A DNA stretch of 36,558 nucleotides from Haloferax sp. Q22 (GCF_001482285.1 NZ_LOEP01000011.1:1-36558); one strand, 5' to 3'; positions 1-8,078 are shown, counted from the stretch's first letter. Numbers and translations are program-made. Notes: generated from the letters alone by a model not told the origin.

Positions 1-924
1 AACGGGAGTCCACGCGAAAGCCTCGGGGTCGTCCGAAACGGCTGCGCCGTTTCGTGATGACGAGAGACCGCAGGTCTCTCGAACCACTTGGCCCCGAGGC
101 AATTTACGAAAGAGCGGCTGTACGAACTCGACAGCAACCTCCACCTCGTCGACCCCGCGTGGGTGTCCACGCAGGACAACTGGAACCAGTCCGACATCGA
201 CGAGGTCGCGGACAACATCGGCCCGTGGTTCGGCAACTACTACAGCAACTTCAACTCCGCGCCCCCGGAGGCGTGGGCCGACGGTTACCAGTACTACGAC
301 CTCTGGGAACTGTTCGACCGCGTCGCGTCGCTGTACGGCGAGCGCGAACGCTACGAGGCCCTGCAGTCCGTCCACGACGACCAGCTCACCACCGTCGAAG
401 ACGGGCTTCCGGCCGAGTCCGAGCGGCCGACCGCCGCGTATCTCTCCGTCTCGACGGACCTCTCGAGCATCTACCTCCTTCGCCTGAACGCGCCCGGCTA
501 CTGGAACGCCCACACCCGGCCGCTCGGCGCGGTCGACGCCTTCGGCGACGAGGAGTTCACGGGGCCGTTCCAGGAGGTCGACATGGAGGCGCTCCTCGAA
601 GCCGACCCCGACGTGATTCTCGCGCTGTGGACGGTCACGGAGACGTTCGACTTCGACGGGCTGAAACAGAACCTCCGGGACGACCCGGTCGGCCGCGAAC
701 TGGCCGCCGTCCAGAACGACCGCGTCTACCCGCAGGGGACGCGGTGGCAGGGGCCGCTCATGAACCTGTTCCAGACCGAGATGACGGCCAAACAGCTCTA
801 CCCCGACCAGTTCGGCGACTGGCCGACCTACGAGGACGGCGACGACTACCCCGACTTCGGGGCCGAAGAGCAGTTGTTCGACCACGAGCGGGTCGAAGAA
901 ATCATCGCGGGCGAGAATCTGTAA
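1..924 (+). pseudogene. Substrate-binding protein (siderophore/cobalamin type), 5'-truncated and interrupted
   Basis: The frame open from 61 to 924 encodes the C-terminal two lobes of a haloarchaeal periplasmic-binding-protein (PeriPla_BP_2/BtuF-like) subunit of a metal-chelate ABC importer. Typical features are the segment around YELDSNLHLVDP, the later AAVQNDRVYPQG and the C-terminal QLYPDQFGDW. Family members run to about 380-400 residues and begin with a signal peptide, and both the signal and the first domain are missing here. The only possible start in this frame is a TTG at 88, in mid-domain. A stop at 58-60 lies inside a 48-base double hairpin at 34-81. Upstream of it, a different frame (from base 2) gives family-like sequence (TGVHAKASG), so the hairpin seems to have broken the gene. 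The true 5' end is outside the window. An assembly artefact cannot be excluded. Confidence 0.65.
34..81. repeat. Paired perfect hairpins (48 bp) inside a coding sequence
   Basis: Two perfect 9-bp stems, each with a 3-base loop, stand side by side: 34-42/46-54 (cgaaacggc, loop tgc) and 61-69/73-81 (cgagagacc, loop gca). They are separated by the six bases tgatga. The unit sits in the middle of a substrate-binding protein gene and changes its reading frame. A second unit with the same design is at 33085-33125 in a transposase gene. This looks like a small mobile palindromic unit rather than a terminator, because it lies within coding sequence. Confidence 0.7.
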
Positions 925-997
925 CCGCGTCGCTGGGGCGAGCGACTCGGGTCGTCTCGCGTTCGACGTCCGCGAGGCGACACGCTACCCGGTTGGG

Positions 998-1756
998 TCA
1001 CCGCGTCAGGTCGACCTGAATCGATTTCGCGGTGCTGATGACCTGCCCGGTGATGTCCTCTTCGAGATACCGACCGGTGAGTCGACTCGACGGCCCGCAG
1101 ACGCCGATGGCCGCGGCTGGCGCGCGCTCAGTCAGGGCAATCGACGACGCCACCCCGATAACCCCCGCAGATTGTTCTTCTCTGCAAAACGAGATGCCGT
1201 TCTCGCGAATCGTTCGGAGTTCGCCGCGGAGCACGTTGCGGTCGGTAATCGTCTCGCCGGTCCGTGCGTCGAGGCCGTGTTCGTCGAGGATGTCGTCGAC
1301 GCGTTCGCGGCCGAGCGACGCGAGCATGGCCTTGCCGGGGGCCGTGACGTGGAGCGGGATGCGGGTTCCACACGCGTACGCGGGCGCCCAGTCGTTTGGC
1401 CCGTGAGCCATGTACGCGCAGATGCCGACGCCGTCTTCCTCGACGAACAGCGTCGAGACCTCTCCGGTGACCCGCGCCAAGTTATCGAGGTGCTGTCTCG
1501 CGGCGGTGAATACGCCGAGGTGGGACCGAACCTCCTCGCCGAGGGCCAACAGCCCCATCGACGCGAGGTACTTCCGGTCTCGCTTCGTCACGTAGCCGAG
1601 TTCCGCGAGCGTGTTGAGGTGCGTGTGTACGACGCCCTTCGAGAGCCCGACGTCGGCCGCGAGTTCGGTGACCCCGAGCGCCTCGTCGGACGCGACCAGT
1701 CGCTCGAGGATGCGAAACGAGTTCATCGTCGCGTCGACCGTCGTTGTCCCCGTCAT
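998..1756 (-). CDS. IclR-family transcriptional regulator
   Basis: A 252-residue protein with the usual IclR layout and length. A winged helix-turn-helix covers about residues 12-60 (VTELAADVGLSKGVVHTHL is the recognition region), followed by the IclR effector domain with the LHVTAPGKAML and GISFCREEQ motifs. The start at 1756 was chosen because the family normally begins shortly before the HTH, and a TATA-like ctatatag (1783-1790) lies about 27 bases upstream, giving an almost leaderless transcript. The gene diverges from the zinc dehydrogenase and its sugar-acid operon, so it most likely controls that operon in response to a pathway metabolite. Whether it activates or represses cannot be read from the sequence. 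The longer open frame to 1843 is not supported by family alignment. Confidence 0.9.
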   Translation of the reverse strand: MTGTTTVDATMNSFRILERLVASDEALGVTELAADVGLSKGVVHTHLNTLAELGYVTKRDRKYLASMGLLALGEEVRSHLGVFTAARQHLDNLARVTGEVSTLFVEEDGVGICAYMAHGPNDWAPAYACGTRIPLHVTAPGKAMLASLGRERVDDILDEHGLDARTGETITDRNVLRGELRTIRENGISFCREEQSAGVIGVASSIALTERAPAAAIGVCGPSSRLTGRYLEEDITGQVISTAKSIQVDLTR

Positions 1757-1782
1757 CTCTGTAGTGCCACGAGGTGACACGG

Positions 1783-1790
1783 CTATATAG
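1783..1790 (-). promoter_or_regulatory. TATA box of the IclR gene
   Basis: ctatatag lies about 27 bases before the chosen IclR start, the normal haloarchaeal spacing for a leaderless gene. Directly upstream (on the minus strand) is tcgttctgctctgaaa (1799-1814), which resembles one half of the palindrome at 1903-1918. This suggests autoregulation. Confidence 0.6.
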
Positions 1791-1902
1791 AAATTGTTTT
1801 TCAGAGCAGAACGATGCCCCGCGCCGCACACGCCCCAGTACACGCCTGATTGTTAATTATTATAGCTTATACAACAAATGGGGCGGCAATAGCTACCTCG
1901 TT

Positions 1903-1918
1903 TTGCTCTGCAGAACAA
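1903..1918. promoter_or_regulatory. Candidate IclR operator, 16-bp palindrome
   Basis: ttgctctgcagaacaa is an inverted repeat with one mismatched pair, centred at 1910/1911 between the divergent IclR and dehydrogenase promoters. Related half-sites occur next to the IclR TATA box and within the IclR coding region (1171-1189, 15 of 19 positions the same as 1901-1919 on the other strand). The position and symmetry fit binding by an IclR dimer. Assignment to this regulator is inference. Confidence 0.55.
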
Positions 1919-1983
1919 TCTGAATCGGCCGATATTCGGTGGTATAGATCTCTAAACGAGCGGTTTTGATTCTTGCCATGGGG

Positions 1984-1990
1984 TTTTATC
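1984..1990 (+). promoter_or_regulatory. TATA box of the dehydrogenase/ABC operon
   Basis: ttttatc sits about 40 bases before the dehydrogenase ATG, so transcription would start roughly a dozen bases upstream of the codon. The palindrome at 1903-1918 lies about 70 bases further upstream, a typical activator position. Confidence 0.45.
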
Positions 1991-2025
1991 AATCAGTTTT
2001 TGAACGGATTGTCACGGTCGAACCA

Positions 2026-3051
2026 ATGAAATCTGCCCAACTGACGGACACCCACACCGTAGCGATAACCGACACGGCCCGACCGCGCCCCGACGCGGAC
2101 GAGGTGCTGGTCGAGATACACGCCTGTGGCGTCTGCACCACCGACCTGCACATGTATCACGGCAACCTCGATGTCGACTTCCCGACGGTGCCCGGCCACG
2201 AGAGCGCGGGCGAAGTCGTCGATGTCGGGTCGGACGTCGACGGCTACGAAGTGGGCGACCGGGTCGCCATCAACCCGTCGGTGCCGTGCCACGAGTGTCG
2301 CGCCTGTAAGGCCGGCCGGGAGAACCTCTGTCACGACCTCACTTCGCTCGGCGGGGCCGCGAAACACGTCATCGACGGCGCGTTCGCGGAGTACGCGGCC
2401 GTTCCCGTGGGGAACGTCGAGGCGATTGGCGACCTCGACTACCGGACGGCCGCGTTCGCCGAGCCCCTCGGCTGCGTCATCAACGGCATCGACCAGACCG
2501 ACCTGACGAGCGGCGAGACCGTCGTCGTAGTCGGTGCGGGGTTCATCGGCCTGCTTCTCGTCCAGGCGCTCCGAGCGAGCGGCGCGGGGACCATCGTCGT
2601 CTCCGAACCCGTCGACGAGCGTCGAGCGGTGGCGAAGTCGGTCGGTGCCGACCACACCATCGACCCGACCGTCACGGACCCGACGACGGTGATTCCGAAT
2701 CTCGTCGGCGACGTGGACATCGCCGTCGAGGCCGTCGGCCTCCCACAGACCATCGCACAGGCGCACTCGCTCACGGGACCGGGAGGCCGGACGCTCATCT
2801 TCGGCGTCCCCCCGAAAGACGCCGAGATCGAACTCTCGCCGTACGACCTGTTCTTCGAGGAACGCGAGGTCGTCACGAGCTACTCGCTCACGCCGGACAC
2901 GTTCGCACGGGCAGTGCGACTGCTCCAGAACGGCCGTATCGACGTGGACACCCTCGTCACCGACGAGTTCGGTCTCGCCGGTCTCGAAACCGCGTTCGAC
3001 CAGATGGAGGACAACCGCGGGCTGAAGAAGATCATCTACCCGGCCCGGTAA
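2026..3051 (+). CDS. Zinc-dependent medium-chain alcohol/sugar dehydrogenase
   Basis: A 341-residue MDR-family dehydrogenase. The catalytic zinc site is Cys37 in CGVCTTD with the His58-Glu59 pair in PGHESAGE. The structural zinc ligands are Cys88, Cys91, Cys94 and Cys102. An NAD(P)-binding Rossmann motif GAGFIG follows in the second domain. ATG 2026 is chosen because the conserved N-terminus begins there and a TATA-like ttttatc lies at 1984-1990. The TTG at 1966 would add an unlikely leader peptide. It heads the sugar-acid locus 53 bases before the binding protein, so it probably oxidises a polyol, sugar or sugar acid entering the same route as the DgoD-like dehydratase downstream. The exact substrate is not deducible. 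Confidence 0.88.
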   Translation: MKSAQLTDTHTVAITDTARPRPDADEVLVEIHACGVCTTDLHMYHGNLDVDFPTVPGHESAGEVVDVGSDVDGYEVGDRVAINPSVPCHECRACKAGRENLCHDLTSLGGAAKHVIDGAFAEYAAVPVGNVEAIGDLDYRTAAFAEPLGCVINGIDQTDLTSGETVVVVGAGFIGLLLVQALRASGAGTIVVSEPVDERRAVAKSVGADHTIDPTVTDPTTVIPNLVGDVDIAVEAVGLPQTIAQAHSLTGPGGRTLIFGVPPKDAEIELSPYDLFFEEREVVTSYSLTPDTFARAVRLLQNGRIDVDTLVTDEFGLAGLETAFDQMEDNRGLKKIIYPAR

Positions 3052-3104
3052 CGCGGCACAGCGCGACTGACCACACAGACACAGCACACACCACACTACT
3101 CCCA

Positions 3105-4544
3105 ATGACGAACGACCACAACCGACGAAGCTTCATCAAGACGGCAGCGACTGCGGGTCTCCTCGGCGGCCTCGCGGGCTGTACCCGCGGCGGCGACCAG
3201 GCACAGAACAGCGGCGGCTCGACTGACGGCGACGGCGATGGCACCGACGGCGACACCTCGACTGCGTCGTCGTCCGAACCCGCCATCCCGCTCAGCGAGT
3301 ACGACGCCGACATCGACTGGGCGCAGTTCGAGGGCTCCCAGATCAACATCGGTGCCGTCCAGCACCCGTGGGTCTCGGCCATCAAGCCGGCGATTCCGGT
3401 GTTCGAGGAACTCACCGGTATCGACGTCGTCTGGAACATCCTGCCCGAAAACCAGTTCCGGACGAAGCGCCAGACCGACGTGAGCACCGGGGCCGGCCAG
3501 TTCGACGTCTTCTTCATGGATCAGGTGGTCAACCAGTACCGAAACGAAGGCTGGCTTCAGCCGCTCGACCCCTACTTCGAAGACGAGAGCCTGTACGACG
3601 AAGACTGGTACCAGCCGAACGACCTCTTCGAGGCGTCGCGGTGGCAAGCCCACGGCGGCGGCTTCAGCGACGAGTGGACCGGCCTGCCCATCACCGTCGA
3701 AGTCCAAACCCAGTTCTACCGGACGGACCTCTACGAGAAACACGACCTCGAAGTCGCAGAGACGCTTGAGGAGTTCCGACAGAACGCCCAGACGATTCAC
3801 GAAAACGAGTCGGAGGTCGTCGGCACCGTCGGCCGCGGGCAGAAGGGCTACGGGATGAACATCTTCATCCTGAACATGCTCCTCCGCGAGATGGGGTCGT
3901 CGCTCTGGACGGAGTTCCCGACCGACTCCGGACTCGACTCGTCGGGCGTCATCGACGCGGCGACGTGGTACACGAACCTCCTGCGTGAGTTCGGCCCCGA
4001 GGGCGCGTCCACCCAGTCGTGGTCCGACGTGCTCTCGACGATGCAGGAGGGCCGCGCAGGCCATATCGTCGCCGACGCGAACCTGTTTTGGCCCGGCCTG
4101 ACCGGTTCGGAATCGTCGATTTCCGATACCGTCGGCATCGCGAAGGTTCCGAAGCCGGCCGACGGCGAGTTCGCCCCCAACGCGTACAACTGGCAGATTT
4201 CGACGTCGAAGAACGCGGCGAACTCGAAGGAGGCGTTCCTGTTCATGCTCTGGGCCACCTCGGAGCCGACGAACACGTGGATGCACCTCGAAAGCGACGC
4301 CGCCTTCTCCGTCCGCCAGTCGGTCTGGGAGAACGACGAGTTCCGCTCGCAGGTCGGCGAGGAGTTCGCGCAGGTGACCCTCGAATCGCTGCAGTCGGCG
4401 TCGCCCGACCCGTTCGACCGGAAGTATCCCGAGTGGGGACAGCGCTACTCCGAGGAACTCCAGCGCGCGCTCGCGGGCCAGAAGTCCCCCGAGGCCGCGA
4501 TGACGACAGCCGCCGAGGTCGCAGAGGAGATCTACAGCGAGTGA
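3105..4544 (+). CDS. Sugar ABC transporter substrate-binding lipoprotein (family 1)
   Basis: A 479-residue extracellular solute-binding protein of the MalE/UgpB type. The N-terminus carries a Tat signal (RRSFIK, residues 7-12) and a lipobox LAGC with Cys26, so it is exported folded and anchored by lipid, as usual in haloarchaea. A Ser/Gly/Asp-rich linker (about 28-60) precedes the binding domain, which contains the family-typical NFDVF-like stretch (GQFDVFFMDQ) and aromatic-rich ligand lobes. It follows the dehydrogenase and belongs with the permeases and ATPase at 6108-9248, giving a full CUT1-type importer. The likely ligand is a sugar or sugar acid linked to galactonate. A TnpB element now lies directly after the stop codon and separates it from its permeases. 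Confidence 0.92.
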   Translation: MTNDHNRRSFIKTAATAGLLGGLAGCTRGGDQAQNSGGSTDGDGDGTDGDTSTASSSEPAIPLSEYDADIDWAQFEGSQINIGAVQHPWVSAIKPAIPVFEELTGIDVVWNILPENQFRTKRQTDVSTGAGQFDVFFMDQVVNQYRNEGWLQPLDPYFEDESLYDEDWYQPNDLFEASRWQAHGGGFSDEWTGLPITVEVQTQFYRTDLYEKHDLEVAETLEEFRQNAQTIHENESEVVGTVGRGQKGYGMNIFILNMLLREMGSSLWTEFPTDSGLDSSGVIDAATWYTNLLREFGPEGASTQSWSDVLSTMQEGRAGHIVADANLFWPGLTGSESSISDTVGIAKVPKPADGEFAPNAYNWQISTSKNAANSKEAFLFMLWATSEPTNTWMHLESDAAFSVRQSVWENDEFRSQVGEEFAQVTLESLQSASPDPFDRKYPEWGQRYSEELQRALAGQKSPEAAMTTAAEVAEEIYSE

Positions 4545-4547
4545 CGC

Positions 4548-4720
4548 CGTGACATCCTCACCCGCCCTAAATGGCGGGGCTTCCTACAAGGGAAGCCTCG
4601 TCGTCGGAGGTTTCAGAACTGAAGTCCTCGAGCGTCGTCTGTCGGGATTGCCGACTCTGCTCGCGGTGTCCTGTGGTGCTGTCACAAGCACTCCCGTCCT
4701 GTGGCGAGTCATCGGTGTGC
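4548..4720 (-). ncRNA. Presumed omega (re)RNA overlapping the 3' end of tnpB
   Basis: In characterised TnpB systems the guide RNA overlaps the end of tnpB and runs into the element's right end, with the flanking host DNA as guide. Here the minus-strand region ends in the hairpin at 4561-4578. Sense overlapping transcripts of tnpB genes are known in Halobacterium. The guide would then be read from the bases just below 4548, at the stop codon of the binding-protein gene. The RNA boundaries are inferred. Confidence 0.4.
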
Positions 4721-5844
4721 AGTTTCAACGCGCACCTCTCTCCCCACGGGTTGACGCGACGTGCGATGTTCACACTCGCGTTAATGTCTGCTTGGTACTC
4801 CGTCACCCAACACTCGCCGTTCGTACAGCGGAACATGGCTTGGGTACCACGAGAGCCGATATGTCCACACTCATGGCACGTCTGACTGGTGTACGCGGGA
4901 TTCACGAATCGGACACAGATACCCGCGTCGCGGGCTTTGTCCTCGATTCGGCCAGTAAGTCGTGCGAACGCCCAGTTGTGGAGGCGGCGATTCATCCACT
5001 TACCGTAGTCAAGATGTTCGCGGATGTACGACAGGTCTTCGAGAACGATAACGGGGCTCTCGAACTGTTGGGCGTACTCGATAGCCTGTCGAGACGCTTT
5101 CTCAACAATATCCGTGAGAGCGTTTTGATAATGGTCGAATCGCTCTTGAATACGCCACTCGGCGTCTCGCTCTTGGAGGCGACGGAGGGTCGTGAACATC
5201 TCTTTACGGAGGTGTCGGGCACGACCACCGTTGTAGATGTACGGTTGGGTTGGAGTACCGTCCCGAAGGGCACAGCCCGTCAGGAGTTTGGATTCCCCAA
5301 TATCGAAGCCGATGTACGTCGGCTCGTCTGGTTCAGTTGGCTCCGCGACCTCGTACTCGACAGTGACGTGAAGCACCCAATTCGTTCGATGCTCTTGCAG
5401 TCGAAACTCTCCGACCGATACGTCGTCGTCGAGGAGGTCGTCCCACAACTCACTCTGTGCGGGATTGATACGGAGCGGAATCCAGAACGCATTGCCACGT
5501 CCTGCCTGTGGGACGCGCCAGCAGAACTCGTGTCGTCGCTCCGCAGAGTGGTCGAGACGCCACCCACGGTTCGTGAATCGAACAGGGTGGTCGTCCTTCA
5601 ACTCCGAAGCGTTGTACGTGTCCCGCAGTTTCGGGACGTAGGACTTGAGCGCGTCTTTCGCGTAGGACGTGAGCGTGTACGGCGTCACAACGTCGTTAAC
5701 CGCGGTCTGTGTTGTCGCGCCACTCTCGAACGATTCGGAGAGGGCGCGACGGTAGGTAGCCACAGTTCGTTGAAGCCGGCGCTCTTTGTGCGCCGTGGGG
5801 GGCGCGAGCGTGGCCTGCAACGTCTTGGTGGCAGTAGCGGTCAC
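4567..5844 (-). CDS. tnpB: TnpB, RNA-guided nuclease of an IS1341-type element
   Basis: A 425-residue TnpB (OrfB_IS605 plus OrfB_Zn_ribbon). The RuvC catalytic residues are visible as Asp181 (GFDIGES), Glu269 (VLEDLSY) and Asp353 (QADINAS). The zinc ribbon is formed by Cys323, Cys326, Cys340 and Cys345 between the second and third RuvC motifs. All key residues are intact, so it is potentially an active omega-RNA-guided DNA nuclease that favours retention of the element. The C-terminal 50 residues are a Ser/Asp/Gln-rich tail. The stop codon falls in the loop of the end hairpin. It is divergent from the small companion gene at 5903. Confidence 0.93.
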   Translation of the reverse strand: MTATATKTLQATLAPPTAHKERRLQRTVATYRRALSESFESGATTQTAVNDVVTPYTLTSYAKDALKSYVPKLRDTYNASELKDDHPVRFTNRGWRLDHSAERRHEFCWRVPQAGRGNAFWIPLRINPAQSELWDDLLDDDVSVGEFRLQEHRTNWVLHVTVEYEVAEPTEPDEPTYIGFDIGESKLLTGCALRDGTPTQPYIYNGGRARHLRKEMFTTLRRLQERDAEWRIQERFDHYQNALTDIVEKASRQAIEYAQQFESPVIVLEDLSYIREHLDYGKWMNRRLHNWAFARLTGRIEDKARDAGICVRFVNPAYTSQTCHECGHIGSRGTQAMFRCTNGECWVTEYQADINASVNIARRVNPWGERCALKLHTDDSPQDGSACDSTTGHREQSRQSRQTTLEDFSSETSDDEASLVGSPAI

Positions 5845-5902
5845 AGTAGAACACTCGAAACCATGAAAGTTAAAACTAATGAATTACTAAGCACAAGTAG
5901 AA

Positions 5903-6037
5903 ATGCCGAACCTGAACATCGAAGTGAGCGACGAAGAATACGAGAAACTGAGCGAAGTAAAAGAGGCCCACGGGCTGACGTGGCGAGGACTCGTCATTCA
6001 GGGTGCGAAAGCACTAGACACCGAGGGGCCACTGTAA
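5903..6037 (+). CDS. 44-residue companion protein of the TnpB element
   Basis: A short gene, ATG 5903 to TAA 6037, starting MPNLNIEVSDEEYEKLSEVK and ending KALDTEGPL. It lies divergently upstream of tnpB within the element, with 58 bases between the starts. The sequence begins with a beta-strand-like stretch and continues with one amphipathic helix (DEEYEKLSEVKEAHG) and a second helix (WRGLVIQGAKAL). This recalls a minimal ribbon-helix-helix/Arc-like DNA-binding protein. Small proteins of this kind are, to my knowledge, common beside haloarchaeal tnpB genes. A role as repressor of tnpB, or in transposition, is inference. Codon use is typical for a real gene. Confidence 0.72.
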   Translation: MPNLNIEVSDEEYEKLSEVKEAHGLTWRGLVIQGAKALDTEGPL

Positions 6038-6107
6038 GTCAAGGGGTACTGTGTACGAACGCGATTTCTCCCCGTCCTAAAGGACAGGGTTTCCTCGCTA
6101 TCCCAAG

Positions 6108-7046
6108 ATGAGCACGCAAACACAGACCGAAACGACGACGACGAGCGAGACGGGGGTCGCCAGGCTCCGGGAGCTGTGGAACGACTACCTCCCGTACTGG
6201 TTCATCGCGCCGATGGTGCTGGTGATGCTGCTTATCACCTTCTTCCCCGGCGCGTACGACCTCTACCTCAGCGTCATCGAGGAACCCACGTTCGACGTCT
6301 TCGCAGCCGAGTTCGTCGGCCTGCAGAACTACGCGACTGCGTTCGGCCGCGGCGGCGCGCTGCACTCGTTTATCATCACGGTGACCGTCGTCGTCAGCGC
6401 GCTCGCGCTCGAAAGCGTCCTCGGGTTCGGCCTCGCCGCGCTCGTCGCCGGCGTGGAGTCCGAGCGACTGCAGTCGTTCTACCGGGTGCTGTTTATCATC
6501 CCGATGGCCGTCGCGCCCGTCTCGCTCGCGACTATCGGCCGCATCATGCTGAACAGCGAAATCGGTGTCATCCCGTATCTCATCGAGGCGACGACGCCCT
6601 TCGCGGCCCCGGCGTTCCTCTCTGAGATTCCGCTGTTGACGGTGGTGCTTCTCGACACGTGGAACTGGACGCCGTTCATGTTCATCATCTTCTACGCCGG
6701 CCTCTCGTCGGTGCCCGACACGCTCATTGAAGCGTCGCGCGTCGACGGCGCGCCGCTGTGGCGTCGGTACCTCCACGTCGTCATCCCGTACATGAAGCCC
6801 GTGGTGTTCGTCGCCACGCTCATCCGGCTCATCGACCTCTTCCGGACGTTCGGCGTCGTCTACGGCCTGACGCAGGGCGGCCCGGGGACGGCCACCCAAC
6901 TCGTGAGCATCAACATCTACGAACAGATGTTCATCAACAACTCACCGGGCGTGGCGGCCGCGATTGCGGTCGTCTACCTCGTCTTCGTCGTCGCCATCGC
7001 GAACATCGTCATCGCCAAGGTCGGCTTCGAGGGGGTGTGGGACTGA
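6108..7046 (+). CDS. Sugar ABC transporter permease (MalF/UgpA type)
   Basis: A 312-residue inner-membrane permease of the binding-protein-dependent transport family (BPD_transp_1). About six membrane segments can be seen, the first around residues 31-48. The cytoplasmic EAA loop that contacts the ATPase is at about 207-226 (EASRVDGAPLWRRYL). Its ATG overlaps nothing upstream but starts only a few bases after the TnpB element. Its stop codon overlaps the start of the second permease (TGATG), so translation of the two is probably coupled. It pairs with the binding protein at 3105. The inserted element may affect its transcription from the upstream promoter. Confidence 0.93.
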   Translation: MSTQTQTETTTTSETGVARLRELWNDYLPYWFIAPMVLVMLLITFFPGAYDLYLSVIEEPTFDVFAAEFVGLQNYATAFGRGGALHSFIITVTVVVSALALESVLGFGLAALVAGVESERLQSFYRVLFIIPMAVAPVSLATIGRIMLNSEIGVIPYLIEATTPFAAPAFLSEIPLLTVVLLDTWNWTPFMFIIFYAGLSSVPDTLIEASRVDGAPLWRRYLHVVIPYMKPVVFVATLIRLIDLFRTFGVVYGLTQGGPGTATQLVSINIYEQMFINNSPGVAAAIAVVYLVFVVAIANIVIAKVGFEGVWD

Positions 7047-7951
7047 TGGCGTCCCAGAACCCGTCGCAGTCTCCGTCCCAGTCGCAGTCGCCCGTGGACA
7101 CCGGGTCCCAGCGCCTCGACAAAGACACCCGAGAGACGCTCGTGAGCGTCGCCCGCCACGGCCTCCTGTTGGGGTGGTCGTTCGTCGTGTTGTTCCCGCT
7201 GTACTGGCTGGCGTCGATGTCGCTGAAGCCACCGGGGCAAGCCAACGCGCTGCCGCCGGACTGGCTTTTCCTGCCGACGGTGTACAACTACATCCGGCTC
7301 GCACAGGACGGCGCGTTCCTCGCGGCGTTCGCCAACAGCGTCGTCATGGTGTCGGCGTCGGTCGTCCTCGTGTTGCTCATCGGCGTGCCCGCGGCGTACG
7401 TGCTCTCACGGTACGACATCCCGATGGAGCGGGACGTGCTCGTGTGGATTCTCTCCTCGCGGATGCTCCCGCCCATCGCCGTCGTCATCCCGTTTTTCGT
7501 CATCTTCCGGGAGCTCAACCTCTTCGACAGCCGCATCGGGATGGTGTTCATGTACGTCAGCATCAACCTCTCGCTCGTCGTCTGGGTGATGAAGGCGTTC
7601 TTCGACGGCATCCCCGAGACGCTCGAAGAGGCCGCCCGCGTCGACGGCGCGACCCGGTTCCAGGGCTTCCGCAAGGTCGTCTTGCCGGCGGCGAAACCGG
7701 GCATCTTCTCGGTCGCGATTATCAGCTTCATCTTCGCGTGGATCGAGCTCCTGTTCGGCCTCGTCCTGACGAACTTCAAGGCGGTCCCGGTGACGCTGTT
7801 CGTCTACTCGTTTATCGGCTCGCGCTCCATCGAGTGGGGGATGCTCGCCGCGGCCTCGATGGCGATGATTCTCCCGGTCGTCATCTTCCTCATCGCGGTG
7901 AACAAGTACCTCGCCGCGGGGCTGAGCTTCGGCGTGGTGATCAAAGAATGA
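7046..7951 (+). CDS. Sugar ABC transporter permease (MalG/UgpE type)
   Basis: A 301-residue second permease subunit. The N-terminal tail is rich in Ser/Gln/Pro (repeated SQSP-like units, residues 3-16), followed by six predicted membrane helices beginning near residue 38. The EAA loop is at about 195-214 (EAARVDGATRFQGF). The start at 7046 shares the A of the preceding TGA stop and fits the family N-terminus. Longer open frames reaching upstream only overlap the first permease in another frame. It forms the heterodimeric channel with the previous gene product. Confidence 0.93.
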   Translation: MASQNPSQSPSQSQSPVDTGSQRLDKDTRETLVSVARHGLLLGWSFVVLFPLYWLASMSLKPPGQANALPPDWLFLPTVYNYIRLAQDGAFLAAFANSVVMVSASVVLVLLIGVPAAYVLSRYDIPMERDVLVWILSSRMLPPIAVVIPFFVIFRELNLFDSRIGMVFMYVSINLSLVVWVMKAFFDGIPETLEEAARVDGATRFQGFRKVVLPAAKPGIFSVAIISFIFAWIELLFGLVLTNFKAVPVTLFVYSFIGSRSIEWGMLAAASMAMILPVVIFLIAVNKYLAAGLSFGVVIKE

Positions 7952-8078
7952 CACTGACCGACCCAGCACACCGCCGACGACCGTCGGCACGACAGCACGC
8001 ATCGCTCGCGAACCACACCCGTACCCACACCCACGCGGCGGGGACACACAGCCGCACCACGAACACGGAGACACACTC

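Larger units (their letters stand above)
4548..6105 (-). mobile_element. IS1341-type (IS200/IS605 group) TnpB-only element
   Basis: The element is bounded by short hairpins typical of IS200/IS605 ends: cccgcc/ggcggg at 4561-4578 on one side and cccgtcc/ggacaggg (one bulged base) at 6071-6089 on the other. It holds tnpB on the minus strand and a 44-residue gene on the plus strand. No tnpA for the HUH transposase is present, so movement would need a helper. It is inserted precisely between the binding-protein stop codon and the first permease ATG of a sugar ABC operon. Exact end bases are estimated, as these elements make no target duplication. Confidence 0.82.

Noticed and set aside
1966-2025. 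TTG or ATG starts before 2026 for the zinc dehydrogenase
   Set aside because: They lie at or before the likely TATA box and transcription start and add residues not found in the family.
4549-6111. 520-codon plus-strand open frame across the TnpB element
   Set aside because: It is the antisense shadow of tnpB. It has no family features and reads through the small companion gene in another frame.
6758-7045. N-terminal extension of the second permease
   Set aside because: This part overlaps the first permease in another frame and is Arg/His-rich, typical of shadow translation. The TGATG start at 7046 fits the family.
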